Source: Pestalotiopsis fici W106-1 (taxonomy: Eukaryota > Ascomycota > Sordariomycetes > Amphisphaeriales > Sporocadaceae). From it: DNA of 64,000 nt. A program made the translations under genes and the position numbers. The stretch is taken from NCBI RefSeq assembly GCF_000516985.1, contig NW_006917095.1, positions 3,123,095-3,187,094 of the forward strand, given 5' to 3'. The notes under the pieces are model-generated. The model saw only the letters and a list, made by a program, of their open reading frames with translations, was not told where the DNA came from and did no database searches. Shown here one piece after another: positions 1 to 12,005 of the stretch. Each line of letters opens with the position of its first letter. Position 1 is the first letter of the stretch.

Positions 1-1746
1 CTATACCATGCCTGGAATTCTGCTCTTTGTGCTGCCCCGAGCTGTGTCTGCGAGTTGGTTGAAAGACTGACATTGCTGCTTGTATCATCCAAGGTCATGT
101 ATGGATAGGTTCCGAATTTACTGATGTAGTCTTTTTGAAATCTTAGGAAGAAAGTGCTCGTGCCTTGCACGTAACTAAACGTCTTAACACCTTATTAGCT
201 TCCATCCAATGAACTGTTTCTGGATTCTTACATTTTGGAAATAATCGCCGATACTAGTATTTCCATGACCGGAAGTGTTGAGCCAAAGCCGATTGGTGTC
301 AATTGGTGTACGATCAACTCCCAGAAAAGCTTCTAGTTTCTGCAAATATAACTCGCAAGGGGCAATGTAGTCAGCGTCCACATTTGTCCAGTATTCTTGG
401 GGATATAATATTCTGTTCGGAAACTTTGTAAAGTTTTTGAAATTGGATCCGCGATACATGGCCGCGCCAAATGTATTCAAGGAGTCGACATCGCGAGCGA
501 AATGGCCCGCTGCATCAAAGGGCCCAAAGTCTGTGAATGTGGTGTTGGTACTGTTAATGGAGCTGCGAATACCGTAAAGACCATTCAAGGCTGAAGGATA
601 GCGCATGGCTGCCAAACAAGTCAGTTTTTGAATACAGATAAGATAAAGGTTTTACAGACATCCACCGGTATCTTCACCCACAGTGTTGTCTAGCCAGTCG
701 TAGGCGATCATGGAAGAGCCGGATCCTGCCGAAGATGCACCCGGTATCTGGTAGGAATCGCCCCTCACGTTCTAGAGCAGTCAGCATCTTTGATTTTCCG
801 AGTATAGGGCCATAAGACTTACGACTGGCAGAGAGTAATCGACCCACTGAGCCGCGGTAAAGTATGCTTGCGCAAATGTTGATAGCTTTGTTTTGCCAAC
901 AATGATAGCGCCCTGGTCGATAAGAGCCTGAATAACACCCGAAGTACGATTTGCGGGAGGGTACGTTGCTGCATATGATCGACTCCCGTAAGTCGTCAAA
1001 AGGCCGTTGATGTCATACTCATCCTTGACTGCAACACGGTAGCCGGCAAGAGGCTTTTCGGGAGAAGGTTGATAGAATAGCCTAGATGGTACAGCAACGG
1101 ACATAAAACCGAATTGATTGCCTGAATTGGCCGCAAGAGGTTCATATACGTTGGCATCATTGGCGCTGGGAACAGAGGCCAAGACAAACGAATTTGTAAA
1201 GTCGTCATATAAACGCCAGGCTCGGTGCAAGCCTGCATAGGTGGCAAAATATGGTCCATCTGGAAGCGTTACATTGCAGCTTGAGTCAGCTCTGAAAATG
1301 TTCTCGACCCCCAACGATTGGATCAATTGATGTGCGTCATCAGCAAAGCTGACGTTGTGATGTCCCTGAATGTAGAATGCTGTTGAGCAAGATACAAAAG
1401 TCAGCACTTTTGAGGTCGGCAGGCGGGAAGCGGTAATGCACCATACCTGACAAGAAACCTTTTGTGTAAACATCGTCCTGGTCCAAGAATCCCGAAATCG
1501 TATTGTTCAACCATGAAGCTGTGACGAATTGTTCGGGCAAGGTCAGAACGGTGACGGGTGCTGGCGTCGGAATTTCAAAGTGATACGGTAACTTTTACCT
1601 TTGTTATTCACCGCTTCGAATTTTCGATCAAGAATACTCACCTCTACTTTTGACGGGATATAGTATGTCACATTCAAAAGTTGAGTAACAGATGAAGCAG
1701 AAGTGCAGGCCACGAAGGCCGCCATGGCTTGCAATGGGTGGACCAT
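1..1746 (-). CDS. Amidase-signature family hydrolase, partial (runs off left edge)
   Basis: Amidase-signature enzymes hydrolyse amide bonds with a Lys/cis-Ser/Ser triad. All three are visible: the Lys in VAVKDEYD, the cis-Ser in a GSGSS stretch, and the nucleophile in DTGGSMRYPS, whose Ser codon is rebuilt across a splice junction. Exons in frame are 1746-1642, 1560-1447, 1379-823, 771-660, 608-191 and 141 to beyond base 1. The first intron has a clean GTGAGT donor. The ATG at 1746 opens a short hydrophobic N-terminus that could be a signal peptide. About 200 residues then precede the amidase core, resembling the extra N-terminal region of some fungal amidases. The C-terminus lies outside the window. 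Family assignment is firm; the substrate is unknown. It lies about 0.5 kb from the 3' end of the Zn2Cys6 regulator. Confidence 0.85.
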
Positions 1747-2281
1747 CCTCACATGTATTCAAGTGGTCCTTGTCATTTGCTTTCGACTTGTCTTGAGTCC
1801 CCAACTTTTTGCATGGACATGGTGCACGAATTTAAATGACAAGTCCCCTTGAGCGGAACGGTATTTATAATGACAAATAATCATGATAAGCAAGCTCAGA
1901 TGGGATTTCTATAAATGATAGCCTTATTTCGGCGTCTTTGATTGCGTGCTGCTGCAATGGACCGCATGCACTAACTAAAGGCAAGCAGCCAGGTTCGCGT
2001 GCTCCGCCCAAATGCCTGGCCGGGTAAATGCCGAAACAGCATATGGCATTGACAAGGGTCTAAATCTACACTACTACTAAGCTTAGCTACAGATAACCAG
2101 AACACTCGTCATGTAGATATTCTCTAATAAAGGCATATAGCTCGTAGTAGCTGATTCACTGTGCCAAAAGAAAGGAAGTGGGCGAGACTCCGCCACATGG
2201 GCCATCCTGGAGAGGACGTTATATCTACGTCTTAACACATGCCCAGTCCAAGAAGCATTTTTATTACCAGATCATAAAAGA
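1747..2281. other. Intergenic: amidase promoter and regulator 3' end
   Basis: This stretch holds the 5' flank of the amidase and the 3' flank of the neighbouring regulator. A possible TATA-like run (TATTTATAA) lies near 1860. I see no further gene. Confidence 0.5.
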
Positions 2282-5200
2282 TCATATGAAAGTAGGAATA
2301 AAGGCTCTAGTCGCTGGATCATCCATCATAAAACCAGGAGGCAAACCTGTTGACCCGTCGTACAAGGAAGGGTCAATAAACGAGTTCAACCCAAATCCGA
2401 AATTTTCTAGCATAGAAAAACCATTTGCTTGCCCTTCAGATCGCACGTGTCGGTCTCCAGCTATGTCTCCCCTGCGGTCGGTGGAAGCGCCACTGCCCCA
2501 GACTGGACGTGGTGTTGTATCGGGTACCGTTGAATCTACAGGGGGCGTGTGGTCATGGAATTGGGAAGTCTGTGCTGGCATATGAGGTGAAGCTGTTTGC
2601 AATGGATTGCGATCAACTGAAAAGAAATCACCAATGCACGTCAGTAAACCAAAGAAAATGGGAGGGATGGGGGCTAGAGGCAAGAAGTCTTGTCATACCA
2701 TGCATCATTCGTTCTTTAAGTGCAACTAACAATTCAATGTAGCCTTCAACACGTGAATGTCTGCCACTGATATGTTGAAGGGTCCTAATACAGGACTTCC
2801 AGGCTACGTCAAGGTTTTGCTGCGCGAGATGAGGCTCAAGTTGCGATGAGCTCTGGGCTAACAGGAGAATTGTACCACACGTAACAAGATCTGGGACAGA
2901 ATGTAGTTTTAGTCATCTGCGCTTTGATCGCGTTCACGTCGTAAGCAGCTTACAAAACACACTGAACCACCATGCACCCGTCGTATTTCGCATAATCGCT
3001 GTTTCCATGAGCTTAACAAGGTCGCATGTTGTCTGCACGCAAGCGACCGCACAAGGAAGCCGCATCGATTTTATGAAGGTACTATCAAGTGGCGATGCTG
3101 ATCGAACGTTATCAGCAGTGCCTGAGTGCATCCTTTGCTTGAGAGATGATGCATCACTACAGTAAATGCTCAGGCTTGGTCGATAGAGTAGAATCCGGAG
3201 ATGCAGAATCCTGAATTCGGGACAAACATTAGACCATAAGTTCTCACGTAGCATTCAAGCTAGTTGTCCATGTCATCGGTGCCGGGTGTTAGGGAAGACC
3301 ACATACCGCGCATGTAGGACTTCAGTTTGGCGAACGAGTCTTCTGTCCCTCGATTGCATAGGTTCGAACTCATTTTGTTGGAGAAAGGCAGGAAGCTCTT
3401 TGGTAAATCTGTTTAATTGACCGTCCAACGAGGCAATTGCATTAAAGTCTTCGCAATTCAGGTCACTGCCTTGCAACCGCAAAGGTAAGTGGCGGTTTGG
3501 GTCCTTTGGTGTGGTTTCGTATAGGACATCTAGTATATTGCCGAGAATTCGTGTGAGTCTAATATTTTCTACCATGAAAGCATTGATAGATGGGTCATCC
3601 TTGGTGTGAGAATTAGGGCTGCCAACTCTCTCCAGCACCTCATCGTCCACAGGAGTGGGTAATGGAACCTCAAGGTTCATACTTGTAGAAGGCTTGCGGC
3701 CTAGCATCATACTTATAAACCTAAGTCAGGAAAAATGGCATCGATATCAGTAGTAGAACAGGCATGGTGCTAAAGAAAAAAAGAGGGGGAAAGGGGCTTA
3801 CATGTCCATCTGGGCGCAGCCGTACCACACACGCCGCCTGATTTCGACTTCGATGGGCAGAAGACCCTCCGGATATGTCTTGGTCTGTAGCCCAAGGCCC
3901 ATGGCCATCCGGCAGGCAAGGCCCGACACATTCCAGCAGCGTGATGGATATTGTGTACACAATAGGTATTGGCCAACAAGCAAAAACGCTTGCACGTGTG
4001 CCAAGCTGTTACCGCCGACAAGCTCCATGTTGACAAGTTCCTCCATTCGTCTGTAGAACATTTTGGATGCATCCTCCTTCTCTGCAGCGTCAAACCGTGA
4101 GAATTGCAATCCTAGTGCAAACATGGCATTCAGCGCCAAGAAGAATATGCGCTGTGGGCAAGGACTTCCCAGGCCAACTTCGAAGCTTTCCGCTGGTTCT
4201 TGAGGTTGATTGTCCTGTAATGCCCAGATACTTTCATAAGTCTTACGCACACGGGCTGGATGCGTCCAAGGGTAAAATATATGGACGTTGGCATAGTAAT
4301 TATTGAATAGTTCGTCTGCAACATCTCGAGGGGGCAACGAGTATTGTGCTCCGAGCAGACCACTCAACGAGCCCTCTCGACCATCGAAACGAAGCGTGGG
4401 TTCATTAGCTCTGTCACCAAGACCTCGTCGCGGTGCCGGTATGTCACTCCTAGCCGAAGTCGACTCAGCAGCGTAAGAGCTTGCTTGTAGAACAGGATGT
4501 GCTACTTGTTCTAGTAGAGATACGATAGATGACTGGCCAAAAAACTCCCTATTACGAGACGATGACGACCAAATGGAGGTTGCTGCACCCATGGCGTTCA
4601 CGGGAGTCATCTCTGTATTTTGGGCAGCCGACTCTACTCTTGGGCTCACTCCGTGCCTTGAGGACGTTGTTTGTCGTTTTGACCCAACATCCGACCGAGG
4701 ATTCACGTCCGCGACGGGATGCGTGGATGATTGCGGGTTCGATAGAACAGGCAGCGGTGAGGCGTCGCCCTGAACACTGTATGGCAAGATCGATGATGGG
4801 TCTGGATACGTTGAGCCATCCTGAGGCGCGGGAATCCGACGAGGGTCATATTGGTGGGCACTTTGTAACGATTGTGGCAGTGTCGAGGTAGGAGCTGGTG
4901 CACGCCCTGGACTTACTGAAAAGGCAGTTGTGCGAATCTGAGGTACCAGAGGAGCGCTTTCACGGTTCTGACGACTCGTAAGCGCTTGTCTAAGATCCCG
5001 TATTTCTTGCTGCAGGCAAGAAATATATCTGTACTTTCATTATTTGCTGCTGAACAAACATTACGGGGTGGAATTGTGTAAGGAGGATAACGGTATAATA
5101 ATTCAGTTTTATGAAAATCTTACTCCTGTTCGCTCTGTCGTTTCGCACTGCCAGCCAGGACCGCATACGCACATTCACTATCGGCATTGCCGCGCTTTGT

Positions 5201-5347
5201 GCAAGGTCCGCATACGGGCTTCTGGCCGTCGCAGCGTGTTTTGCGATCTCGGCAGGAGCCGCATGCCAGGGCTATCCTCCTGCGTTTCGCTGGTTGTTGT
5301 TCGAGAATCTCCACTGAATCGTGACTGGACTCTCGATTGTCTTCCAT
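2282..5347 (-). CDS. Zn2Cys6 transcription factor with fungal-specific TF domain
   Basis: A predicted nuclear DNA-binding regulator of about 850-900 aa in six exons. From the ATG at 5347 it reads a short acidic leader, a basic KRRR patch, then a C-X2-C-X6-C-X6-C-X2-C-X8-C binuclear zinc cluster. Exon 1 (to 5124) joins best to an acceptor just before 5028, giving a leucine-rich coiled-coil linker (YISCLQQEIRDLRQAL), as expected for dimerising members. A Ser/Pro-rich linker follows, then the fungal transcription-factor middle domain (roughly 4380-2970), with typical phrases such as ISMMLGR, LHLRILLYRPSL and RNTTGAWWF. The C-terminal tail is low in complexity. No frame is broken. Its neighbours are the amidase and the decayed and intact FAD monooxygenases, which are possible targets; that is inference from position only. 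Confidence 0.9.
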
Positions 5348-5829
5348 GTCGCCGGGGAAACTGCTCCGAAAACCGCGCCTTTGCCAGCAGCACGCGGGTA
5401 TTGAGGTCGTGCGAAACAGTATGGAAAAACTGAATCGGCAAGTTGCCGACCGGGCCACGCATATGAAGCAAAGGTAACCGTTGCTCGGGATTTGACTCGC
5501 GTGAAATTTGTGGAGATGAAGTCATAGTGGGTGATCTCCGGGAGCCCTTTCCGAGATAAGCTTGAGCAGTCCGGATAGTACCCGACTACCCTAACCTAGC
5601 AGAATTCAATTACAAGATACCTAGCTTTCACGAACTGAGCCCAATAAGGACGCTACAGGCTAAAGCCAATATGAACACGGAACGGTAACAATTAGACCAC
5701 GGCGACAAATCCATTCCTACCTAGGTACTTAATTAATGGTAGTCGTGACATGCTGACTTGGGCTTGGCTGTATGATTATTGCCACAGCGCGAATTGTCAT
5801 GTTTACGATTCCTCAACGGATTATCTAAT
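5348..5829. promoter_or_regulatory. 5' flank of the Zn2Cys6 regulator
   Basis: Upstream region of the regulator, about 480 bases. Alternative-frame open stretches overlap the first exon but look non-coding. Short TACCTAGGTA-type motifs are present around 5720. No specific binding site can be assigned. Confidence 0.4.
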
Positions 5830-6890
5830 TGGATCTTTACTGCTTGTTAAATCATCTCATCTTTTCGATAAGCTTTCCAGGTGGACAATACATCAGGAAG
5901 TTCTATGTCCAGAAGCTGAAAAGACATGATAGCTATCTGTCAACGACTCCACATTTTTTTAAGTGCTTGAGCCACACCTTGCCCAGATGCTGCAGGCATG
6001 GAATGAGCAACAAATCCAATGATCACTACTCAACCATATTCCGAAGACCAGCGCCCCAAAACTGGCACTTTATGACGTGAGCTTATGGCGAGTGTGTGTC
6101 GGTCTTCACAAAGCTTCTGGTTGAGCGCATTTCCAACGCCACAAAATTTCCAATATTTCTCAAGAATCATAGAGTGCAATCGAATTCGGCGAGATGCTGA
6201 GCTTTCCCGTCGTTCAATGCCACCATCTGTGCATGAGGCCGGTAAACCAAATACGGAATTCAAAGAAGTCGACTCCTCGCTTACTTCAGGAACAATGACC
6301 AGGGTGCTCTCTGTATATGGAATAAGGCAGGCCGTTTTGTAATCTTTACTCAGCCATCACAGTTCCCAAATCGGAACACGTCCATACACTCAATAAATGC
6401 CGGTGTACTGGGGCTATATAATGCTTAGATACAGCCTTACCGTCGAATAATCACCATTTGTGCCGATAACCATAGATGCAGTTCTCAACACATTGACCAC
6501 TCAAAATATGACCTTGCTCTCTGTTTCCTCAATGCGTTTTTCGAATATTAAGCCGTATAGTATGGAGACACCGTATTGTACCAATGTTACCATGTCGCCA
6601 GAGTTTCATCCCTATTGTTCTTCATAACAAGCACCTCAGGCCCGAAGTGGTGCATAGACCCCTAATATATCAAGAAAGCGACAGGGATGTCCAGTGAGTA
6701 CGATCTCTTCGTTGTGCGATTGCATGTATTTCCCATTCGCCTCGTATACAGAGCAGGAAATTGATTGCTGGTATAGGGCGATAGCCAAGGACAGACCCTG
6801 AATTGCGCTAGCTTACTAAATTTGGCAACATATAGATTAGCACAAACACATGGTCCTGCTCCAATGATGGCGACATCTCCTCCTCAAACT
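5830..6890 (-). pseudogene. Decayed FAD-dependent aromatic-type monooxygenase
   Basis: Read on the minus strand, scattered pieces match the order of a salicylate-hydroxylase-type FAD monooxygenase. Near 6880 is a dinucleotide-binding start (VAIIGAGP). At about 6800-6640 comes a GLSLAIALYQQS stretch followed by FLDILGVYAPLR. Near 6030-5950 is a remnant of the flavin ribityl site (VVIGFVAHSMPAASGQGVAQAL), in which the normal GD-(A)-AH motif has become GF-V-AH. Near 5860 is an LSTWKAYRKDE helix. Frameshifts and stops separate the pieces and no continuous gene can be built. An intact member of the same broad family begins 750 bases away on the other strand, so this may be a lost paralogue. The family is clear; the exact limits are approximate. 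Confidence 0.65.
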
Positions 6891-7638
6891 ATATTTATGG
6901 TCGAAGATTGATTGCTTGTATGACTTGCTACATGGCGGTCAAGACACTACCATCAAGTGATCGTTTGGGTTGAGGCCGGACTTTCAGCGTTTGTTTGCCC
7001 GCCCGTTCGATCGTTCTGAACTCTAATGGCACTAAGATGTCCGCCTCCCCTGGAGCTAATTGCAAAAAGCCCGAAAGTCCGACGCCGACAAAGATTTACG
7101 GCACTCATTGCAGCTGTCACGGGGTGCGGGCGGGCAGTATAGGCTTAGGCTCGTATAGCAGTATATTCACTACAGTTCGACGGCTCTACGGGTAAACTGG
7201 CGTACCATTATGGTAGGTTAGTTGACAGGACTTAGCACCAAAAGTCACAGCACACACATACCTTCAACATCGTGTAGGAGACTCGCACTAACGAGTCTCG
7301 CATGGTTCGTGCATCTCAGCCTTGGTCGGCGAAACTTCAAAGTCCGAAATCACCGTGACAAAACGCACGCCTAGGTAGCTGTCGCGTCTCAAGGTGGTCG
7401 GTTCAAACTAGACTTGAAAACACTAGAAATTTATAGCTGCGATGGATTAAGTCCAGCACTGTCCCTCGGAGCTGTGCGCGGCGTCCGTTTCTCCGTTGAA
7501 AGCGCCTATTAGTTGATATATTCATCATGCCTCGAGCAGTCCAGGAACAATTGCCTGAGTCATCATCAACCAGAAGTGAAATCGAACAACGTGAATCAAA
7601 TTCAAGACGCAAATCATTATAAAGATACTTTTGAAAAA
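6891..7638. other. Intergenic, between decayed and intact monooxygenases
   Basis: No gene is recognised. It contains the promoter of the intact monooxygenase. Short open frames here show no family features. Confidence 0.4.
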
Positions 7639-8961
7639 ATGACAAACGTCAAAAAGGTAGAAGTGCAATACGTACATATTATTCATTTAGTCATTAGTAC
7701 TAACGACATTTTGTTGCAGGCAATTATTATTGGAGGCGGGCCAGCGGGGCTGCTTGCAGCACTGCGTCTTCAGAGATCCAATGGAATTCATCCTGTCGTT
7801 TACGAAATTCGCTCTGAAACCACCACGCTAGGAGGAGCAATTGGCATACCCTCCAATGGTCTTCGCTTGCTCGATCGCCTCGGACTGTACCATAAACTAG
7901 CTGCACGAGGTGCACTGACATCTGCTGTAGTCATCCACTCGTTGCAGGGTTCGGTAGTGGGAACCATGGATATGGTGTCGTGGAGCAAAGACAAGACCGG
8001 GTTTGGCTACCTGCGAATCAAAAGAACAGACCTGATGGACGTCCTGCTGGAAGCCACCGCAGAGGCAAAAATTCCAATTCTTTACGGCAAGCGATTAGCC
8101 AAAATCGAAGATGGTGCCAATGAGGTCACTGCTATCTTTGCGGACGGAACACAAGATTCTGCAGATCTTGTGTTGGGCTGCGATGGCATCCATTCGGCAG
8201 TCAGAAAACTCTACGTCGACCCTGACTGCATCCCAGAATATTCCGGCATTGCCAACATGTATTCCATGGTCTCGACTGCAAATCTTCCGCCTTCAGCCGC
8301 GGCGATTGATCAACTCAATGCCACCCTGACCACTGACGGACTGTTTGCAGTGAGCCCGGCAACAAACGCAAGGGACACACTGTATTGGTTTTTCTCACGA
8401 GAGGTTCCGATGCCAGAGACCCATGACGTTCGAGACGGGTGGGAACATCGCAGCCAAAGTGAAGTTCAAAATGCCATTAAAATGATGTTGGGGCTCTTTG
8501 GAGATGCAGATTCTGACTGGACGAATTTGATACGCGACATAGTCAAATCGACAGATGTCATTCGATTCTACCCAGTGTACAAATTGCCTCCTGGTAGACC
8601 ATGGTGCAAAGGACGCTGCCTTATCTTGGGTGATGCAGCCCATGCCATGCCACCGCATGCAAGCCAAGGAGTTTCAATGGCAATCGAGGACATCTTTCTC
8701 CTCTCCAAAGCTTTGCAGAACGATCTGCCGCTCCACGGGTCACTCCAAGCTTTTGAGAAGAAGCGGAAGATCCGAACTGAGGAAATGCTGCGAACGGCGG
8801 AACGCAACGGTACGATTCGTGAAAAGGTACCTCAGTGGCGTCTCAAGGCCAATGAATTCTTCATGAGAGGCGGATTGTGGGTGTATGAGACTGCAAACCT
8901 TGGAAAGCTTGGAATCGGACAGAAAGCACTGGCGTATGACGTGGAGGAAGAGGATATTTAA
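7639..8961 (+). CDS. FAD-dependent monooxygenase (aromatic hydroxylase type)
   Basis: A 419-aa predicted flavin hydroxylase that uses NAD(P)H and O2, probably on an aromatic or polyketide-like substrate. I choose the ATG at 7639: six codons (MTNVKK), then a 63-base intron (7657-7719) with a perfect TACTAAC branch site, then the GxGxxG Rossmann start (AIIIGGGPAGLLAALRL). Reading through the intron would add a meaningless leader. The DG motif (GCDGIHSAVR) lies near residue 160, and the ribityl-binding GD motif (LILGDAAHAMPPHASQG) near 310. All motifs expected of group A flavoprotein monooxygenases are intact and the length is normal. The decayed relative upstream suggests a former gene pair. 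The substrate cannot be read from sequence. Confidence 0.92.
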   Translation: MTNVKKVEVQYVHIIHLVISTNDILLQAIIIGGGPAGLLAALRLQRSNGIHPVVYEIRSETTTLGGAIGIPSNGLRLLDRLGLYHKLAARGALTSAVVIHSLQGSVVGTMDMVSWSKDKTGFGYLRIKRTDLMDVLLEATAEAKIPILYGKRLAKIEDGANEVTAIFADGTQDSADLVLGCDGIHSAVRKLYVDPDCIPEYSGIANMYSMVSTANLPPSAAAIDQLNATLTTDGLFAVSPATNARDTLYWFFSREVPMPETHDVRDGWEHRSQSEVQNAIKMMLGLFGDADSDWTNLIRDIVKSTDVIRFYPVYKLPPGRPWCKGRCLILGDAAHAMPPHASQGVSMAIEDIFLLSKALQNDLPLHGSLQAFEKKRKIRTEEMLRTAERNGTIREKVPQWRLKANEFFMRGGLWVYETANLGKLGIGQKALAYDVEEEDI

Positions 8962-9360
8962 GGGGTAGTTGGCACGAGGAATCTCGACTCTGCATATAAA
9001 CCAAGTATAGCATTTATTATACGGTATCGGCAAATGTTGAACAGTGGATTTTTCGCTCGGCATGGAGTTTACTCAATCCAATAATATAATGGCTCGAAAC
9101 ATGTCGTGAACGACAAATGAATGGCTAAATATAATATATTATGTTATGAAAATTGTATGGTAATCTATATTTAAGCAAAAACGGTGAGTTCCGTGGAAAA
9201 AATGGGACATGTAGCGATCTAACGTATATTATGCTGGAGGAGGTGTATATCACTCCCCACTCCTCACGGGGATACCTAGGGGATTCTGGAGCAAGCCATT
9301 AAAAAAGGAGCATATGATCCATCCTCATAACATTGACAACTTCTATTCCTATTATGCTCC
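8962..9360. other. Intergenic, AT-rich 3' flank
   Basis: AT-rich sequence downstream of the monooxygenase, with several ATATAATATATT-like stretches between 9080 and 9160. No gene is seen. Confidence 0.4.
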
Positions 9361-9579
9361 ATGTATTCACCCAAGAGATACAATCCTATGGCATCTGTGG
9401 ACGCACGGATCGTGGAGCTGGTCCGCAAGTTAGAGAAGTCCGAAAAGAGATTCAAAGAGGAGCGGCGCCGACGCGAAGAAGCTGAGGAACTGGCCAAGGT
9501 GACCAGACCACAAGCGCTTCAGCAATATCTCGAGGCGTGCCATTCGCTCAGCCTTTTCATTCAGGTGGTGTCAAACTAG
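9361..9579 (+). pseudogene. Fragment of a coiled-coil fungal protein (truncated)
   Basis: A 72-codon frame opens with an ATG and encodes a strongly charged helix rich in E and R (EERRRREEAEELAK), then RPQALQQYLEACHSLSLFIQVVSN and a stop. From memory, this helix followed by a YLEACH-like phrase is found at the start of larger fungal proteins of unknown function. Here the frame stops where those would continue, and a phrase like NPAGTERY follows in another frame near 9660. I read it as the broken N-terminus of such a gene. A small real gene is possible but less likely. Confidence 0.4.
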
Positions 9580-10385
9580 AAGTTTGGCCAGACAGGGTAC
9601 TGGAGAGGAAGGAAAGATCTCGTGATGGACCTAGTCCAGGAGAGTGGTCAATCACGAAATCCCGCAGGGACTGAAAGGTATAGTAACACACATATGCATT
9701 CATACACACATCAATCAATCAGCATAGCCGGGTACAAGCTAAATACAAAGACTACAATATAGGCCATTGTGAAAGCCGTCCGGTTTCATATCTAAGAGGA
9801 CGCCTTGGGACCGGACGACGCGACGGCCTCAAGATACATATTAATGAGAATTTGTTCCATCATGTAGATAGTAGGAAAGATATCGTAGCATGTGCGAAGC
9901 TCTGCGAACCTTGCTCATACTAATGCCTGCTTGTAGACCATAAGTCGATCATGCTCCTGCAAAGTGGTACGTGAAGGCAATGATGTATGTGGCGTCAGCC
10001 TTACGTGGAATGCGTAACATTGTACTGGGACAATGTTATGAAGCTGCCATCGGCCTTGGTAGCGGCCTAGATCGCGGAAGCTGCCAAACTATCGGAGCCA
10101 CTGAAGCCCCAAGTAATTCTAGCAGGTGGCATAGCGAAACATAAAGGTCTTAAGAAAAAGATCTATGACATGTGTCACACTGTTAACCTTGATGATTCCA
10201 TCAATGTGGGATATCGATAACTAGTACAATAATTGATAGCAATCTGCAGAAGAAAGAAACTCATGACACACCCGCACCTCACAGTGTTCACACATACTCC
10301 TCGGAGCCGGAGAAATAGAAATGCTGGGATTCCACCACTCCTTAGGGTGGCTGCTAGAGTGCCAAGGGTACGTCGAAGTACGACG
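9580..10385. other. Gene-poor stretch with possible minus-strand relic
   Basis: No intact gene. On the minus strand, about 10090-9790 gives protein-like text in two frames (RYQGRWQLHNIVPVQCYAF, then YDIFPTIYMMEQILINMYLE), ending in a stop near 9795. This could be the eroded C-terminal end of an unidentified gene. Support is weak. Confidence 0.25.
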
Positions 10386-10904
10386 TTATGCGATACCCCC
10401 ATCACTCACAGGAGGAATGTATCCATTCGTAGTCGACAAGCTAAGTGACAACGCTTTCATCTTGTTACTGGCGGCACCGACATCGGTGTTTAGCTTCTTG
10501 TAAACTTCCGACTGTGGACTGAGATCCTTGAATATAACACCAGTAACTGATCCAATAAAGCCATTGCCGCCAAGTGCAACGCAAAGCGCTTTACCACAGT
10601 TGGCCGTGTTGTCAATTGCTGCGTAAATGTCGGCAGCACCACGGATGTTTTGGACAGTAGTGGTCCTGTTATTTTGAGAGAGAGCAGGGTTGATGTATTG
10701 CGGCGACTGAACTGTGTCCGCAATAGATCGCAAATAACCGACGACGCTGTTGATAAAGCCGTTTTCTGCCGGTGTGAGGGGACGTGACATCTCCTGGATA
10801 TTCTTCAGGATAAGTTTCTGTGGGATATGGAGCTGGGTTGCCAGTTGCTGGCCCACGGCAAGCGCTGCTTCGATTGAAATGGGTTTTAGTGGCTGGCAAG
10901 ACAT
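10386..10904 (-). CDS. Hypothetical protein, 172 aa
   Basis: A single uninterrupted frame from an ATG at 10904. I do not recognise the family. The product is moderately hydrophobic with no obvious signal peptide. It is rich in Ser, Asn and Ala and has two cysteines in its second half (TANCGKALCVALGG). A TATTTATAAA element lies about 90 bases upstream (near 10995 on the minus strand), a sensible TATA position, which supports a real transcript. The neighbours do not suggest a role. Confidence 0.5.
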   Translation of the reverse strand: MSCQPLKPISIEAALAVGQQLATQLHIPQKLILKNIQEMSRPLTPAENGFINSVVGYLRSIADTVQSPQYINPALSQNNRTTTVQNIRGAADIYAAIDNTANCGKALCVALGGNGFIGSVTGVIFKDLSPQSEVYKKLNTDVGAASNKMKALSLSLSTTNGYIPPVSDGGIA

Positions 10905-11886
10905 GTTAAAAATGACTTATAATACTGCTTCGAATGTATAAGGAGTCTTGGTGCTTGATGCTGACAGATTTCGATTTGCACCGACGAGGGTTTATAAATA
11001 CGTGAGAAATCTTGAAGATACGTATCCTTGGTCCTGAGAAATCAAAACTTGGCCAAGCTTCCACGATATTTTTAGTAGGGTGTAGGCTTACCGCTGATAG
11101 TTTGCTAATATGCTTCCATGCAAAGTGTCCTAAAATGAAAGGCGGCGAGGTAATCTCCACCTCTCGGATTATTAGAATCATGTCAGCAGCTCGCGCTATG
11201 CAGGATACTAGGTTCTTCGTGTTTTAAGTAGCAGCCCGTTCTTAAGAGCCTCTTATTTTCGACAACGTCTCCGCAATTCACTTAAGGAGCCATGTAAATC
11301 ACGCTGTGATAAGGTCCAGAACATGAACACTAAGACATATAGTGTCACAGCGTTGCCGTGGAGCTACCCTGACCACCTGGGGTCTTCTTGGTCTTTGTGG
11401 CTAGCTGACTGGGCATAATTAGGCAAGACGCATAGTACTAGTCATTAGAGGGAGGCCGCCTCCGTATCTCCAACCTATGGCCTTTCTTATTTCCTTTCTA
11501 ACCACTTTCTCCTACTTTCCTGCGGACTCCAATTATTGGAAGGTACAGGTAAATTTGGTAGTGAATGGAATGTCAAACACACCAATGGTCCCATGATCAT
11601 TGGCCAGAATGACCATAATCCCGCCACCGCCCGGAACAACCCCATCTTGTCCTGGCAATTCCCCCCTAGACGTAATCCGTATTGGCCCTCGCCTGATTCC
11701 CCTCTCAGCCTGGGGTAAAATGAGTATGTCTTACCTTGGGGGGGACAGCTGGTCCTTCGTGGTAGCGTGGTCCTTGACAGCAACGCCGCGTAGGGCTGCG
11801 CTGGCCCTGCCGCTCAATCAGCCCGCGGCCCCCCGCCCTGGTCTTTCCTCGAAAGGCCCGCCCCCATTAAGCCCGAGTATTTTTTT
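10905..11886. other. Intergenic up to the assembly gap
   Basis: Apart from the TATA-like element serving the 172-aa gene, I see no gene. The last 130 bases before the gap are rich in C and G runs and may be poorly assembled. Confidence 0.4.
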
Positions 11887-11986
11887 NNNNNNNNNNNNNN
11901 NNNNNNNNNNNNNNNNNNNNNNNNNNNNNNNNNNNNNNNNNNNNNNNNNNNNNNNNNNNNNNNNNNNNNNNNNNNNNNNNNNNNNN
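11887..11986. other. Assembly gap (100 N)
   Basis: Exactly 100 N bases, a conventional scaffold-gap size, so the real distance is unknown. Open frames spanning it are meaningless. Confidence 0.99.
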
Positions 11987-12005
11987 GCCCGACGTACTTT
12001 TTTAA

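Noticed and set aside
2178..2585. A 135-codon plus-strand frame
   Set aside because: It lies antisense to the last exons of the Zn2Cys6 regulator, whose minus-strand text is clearly protein-like; no family features.
5044..5433. Plus-strand frame over the start of the regulator
   Set aside because: Shadow of the zinc-cluster exon on the other strand.
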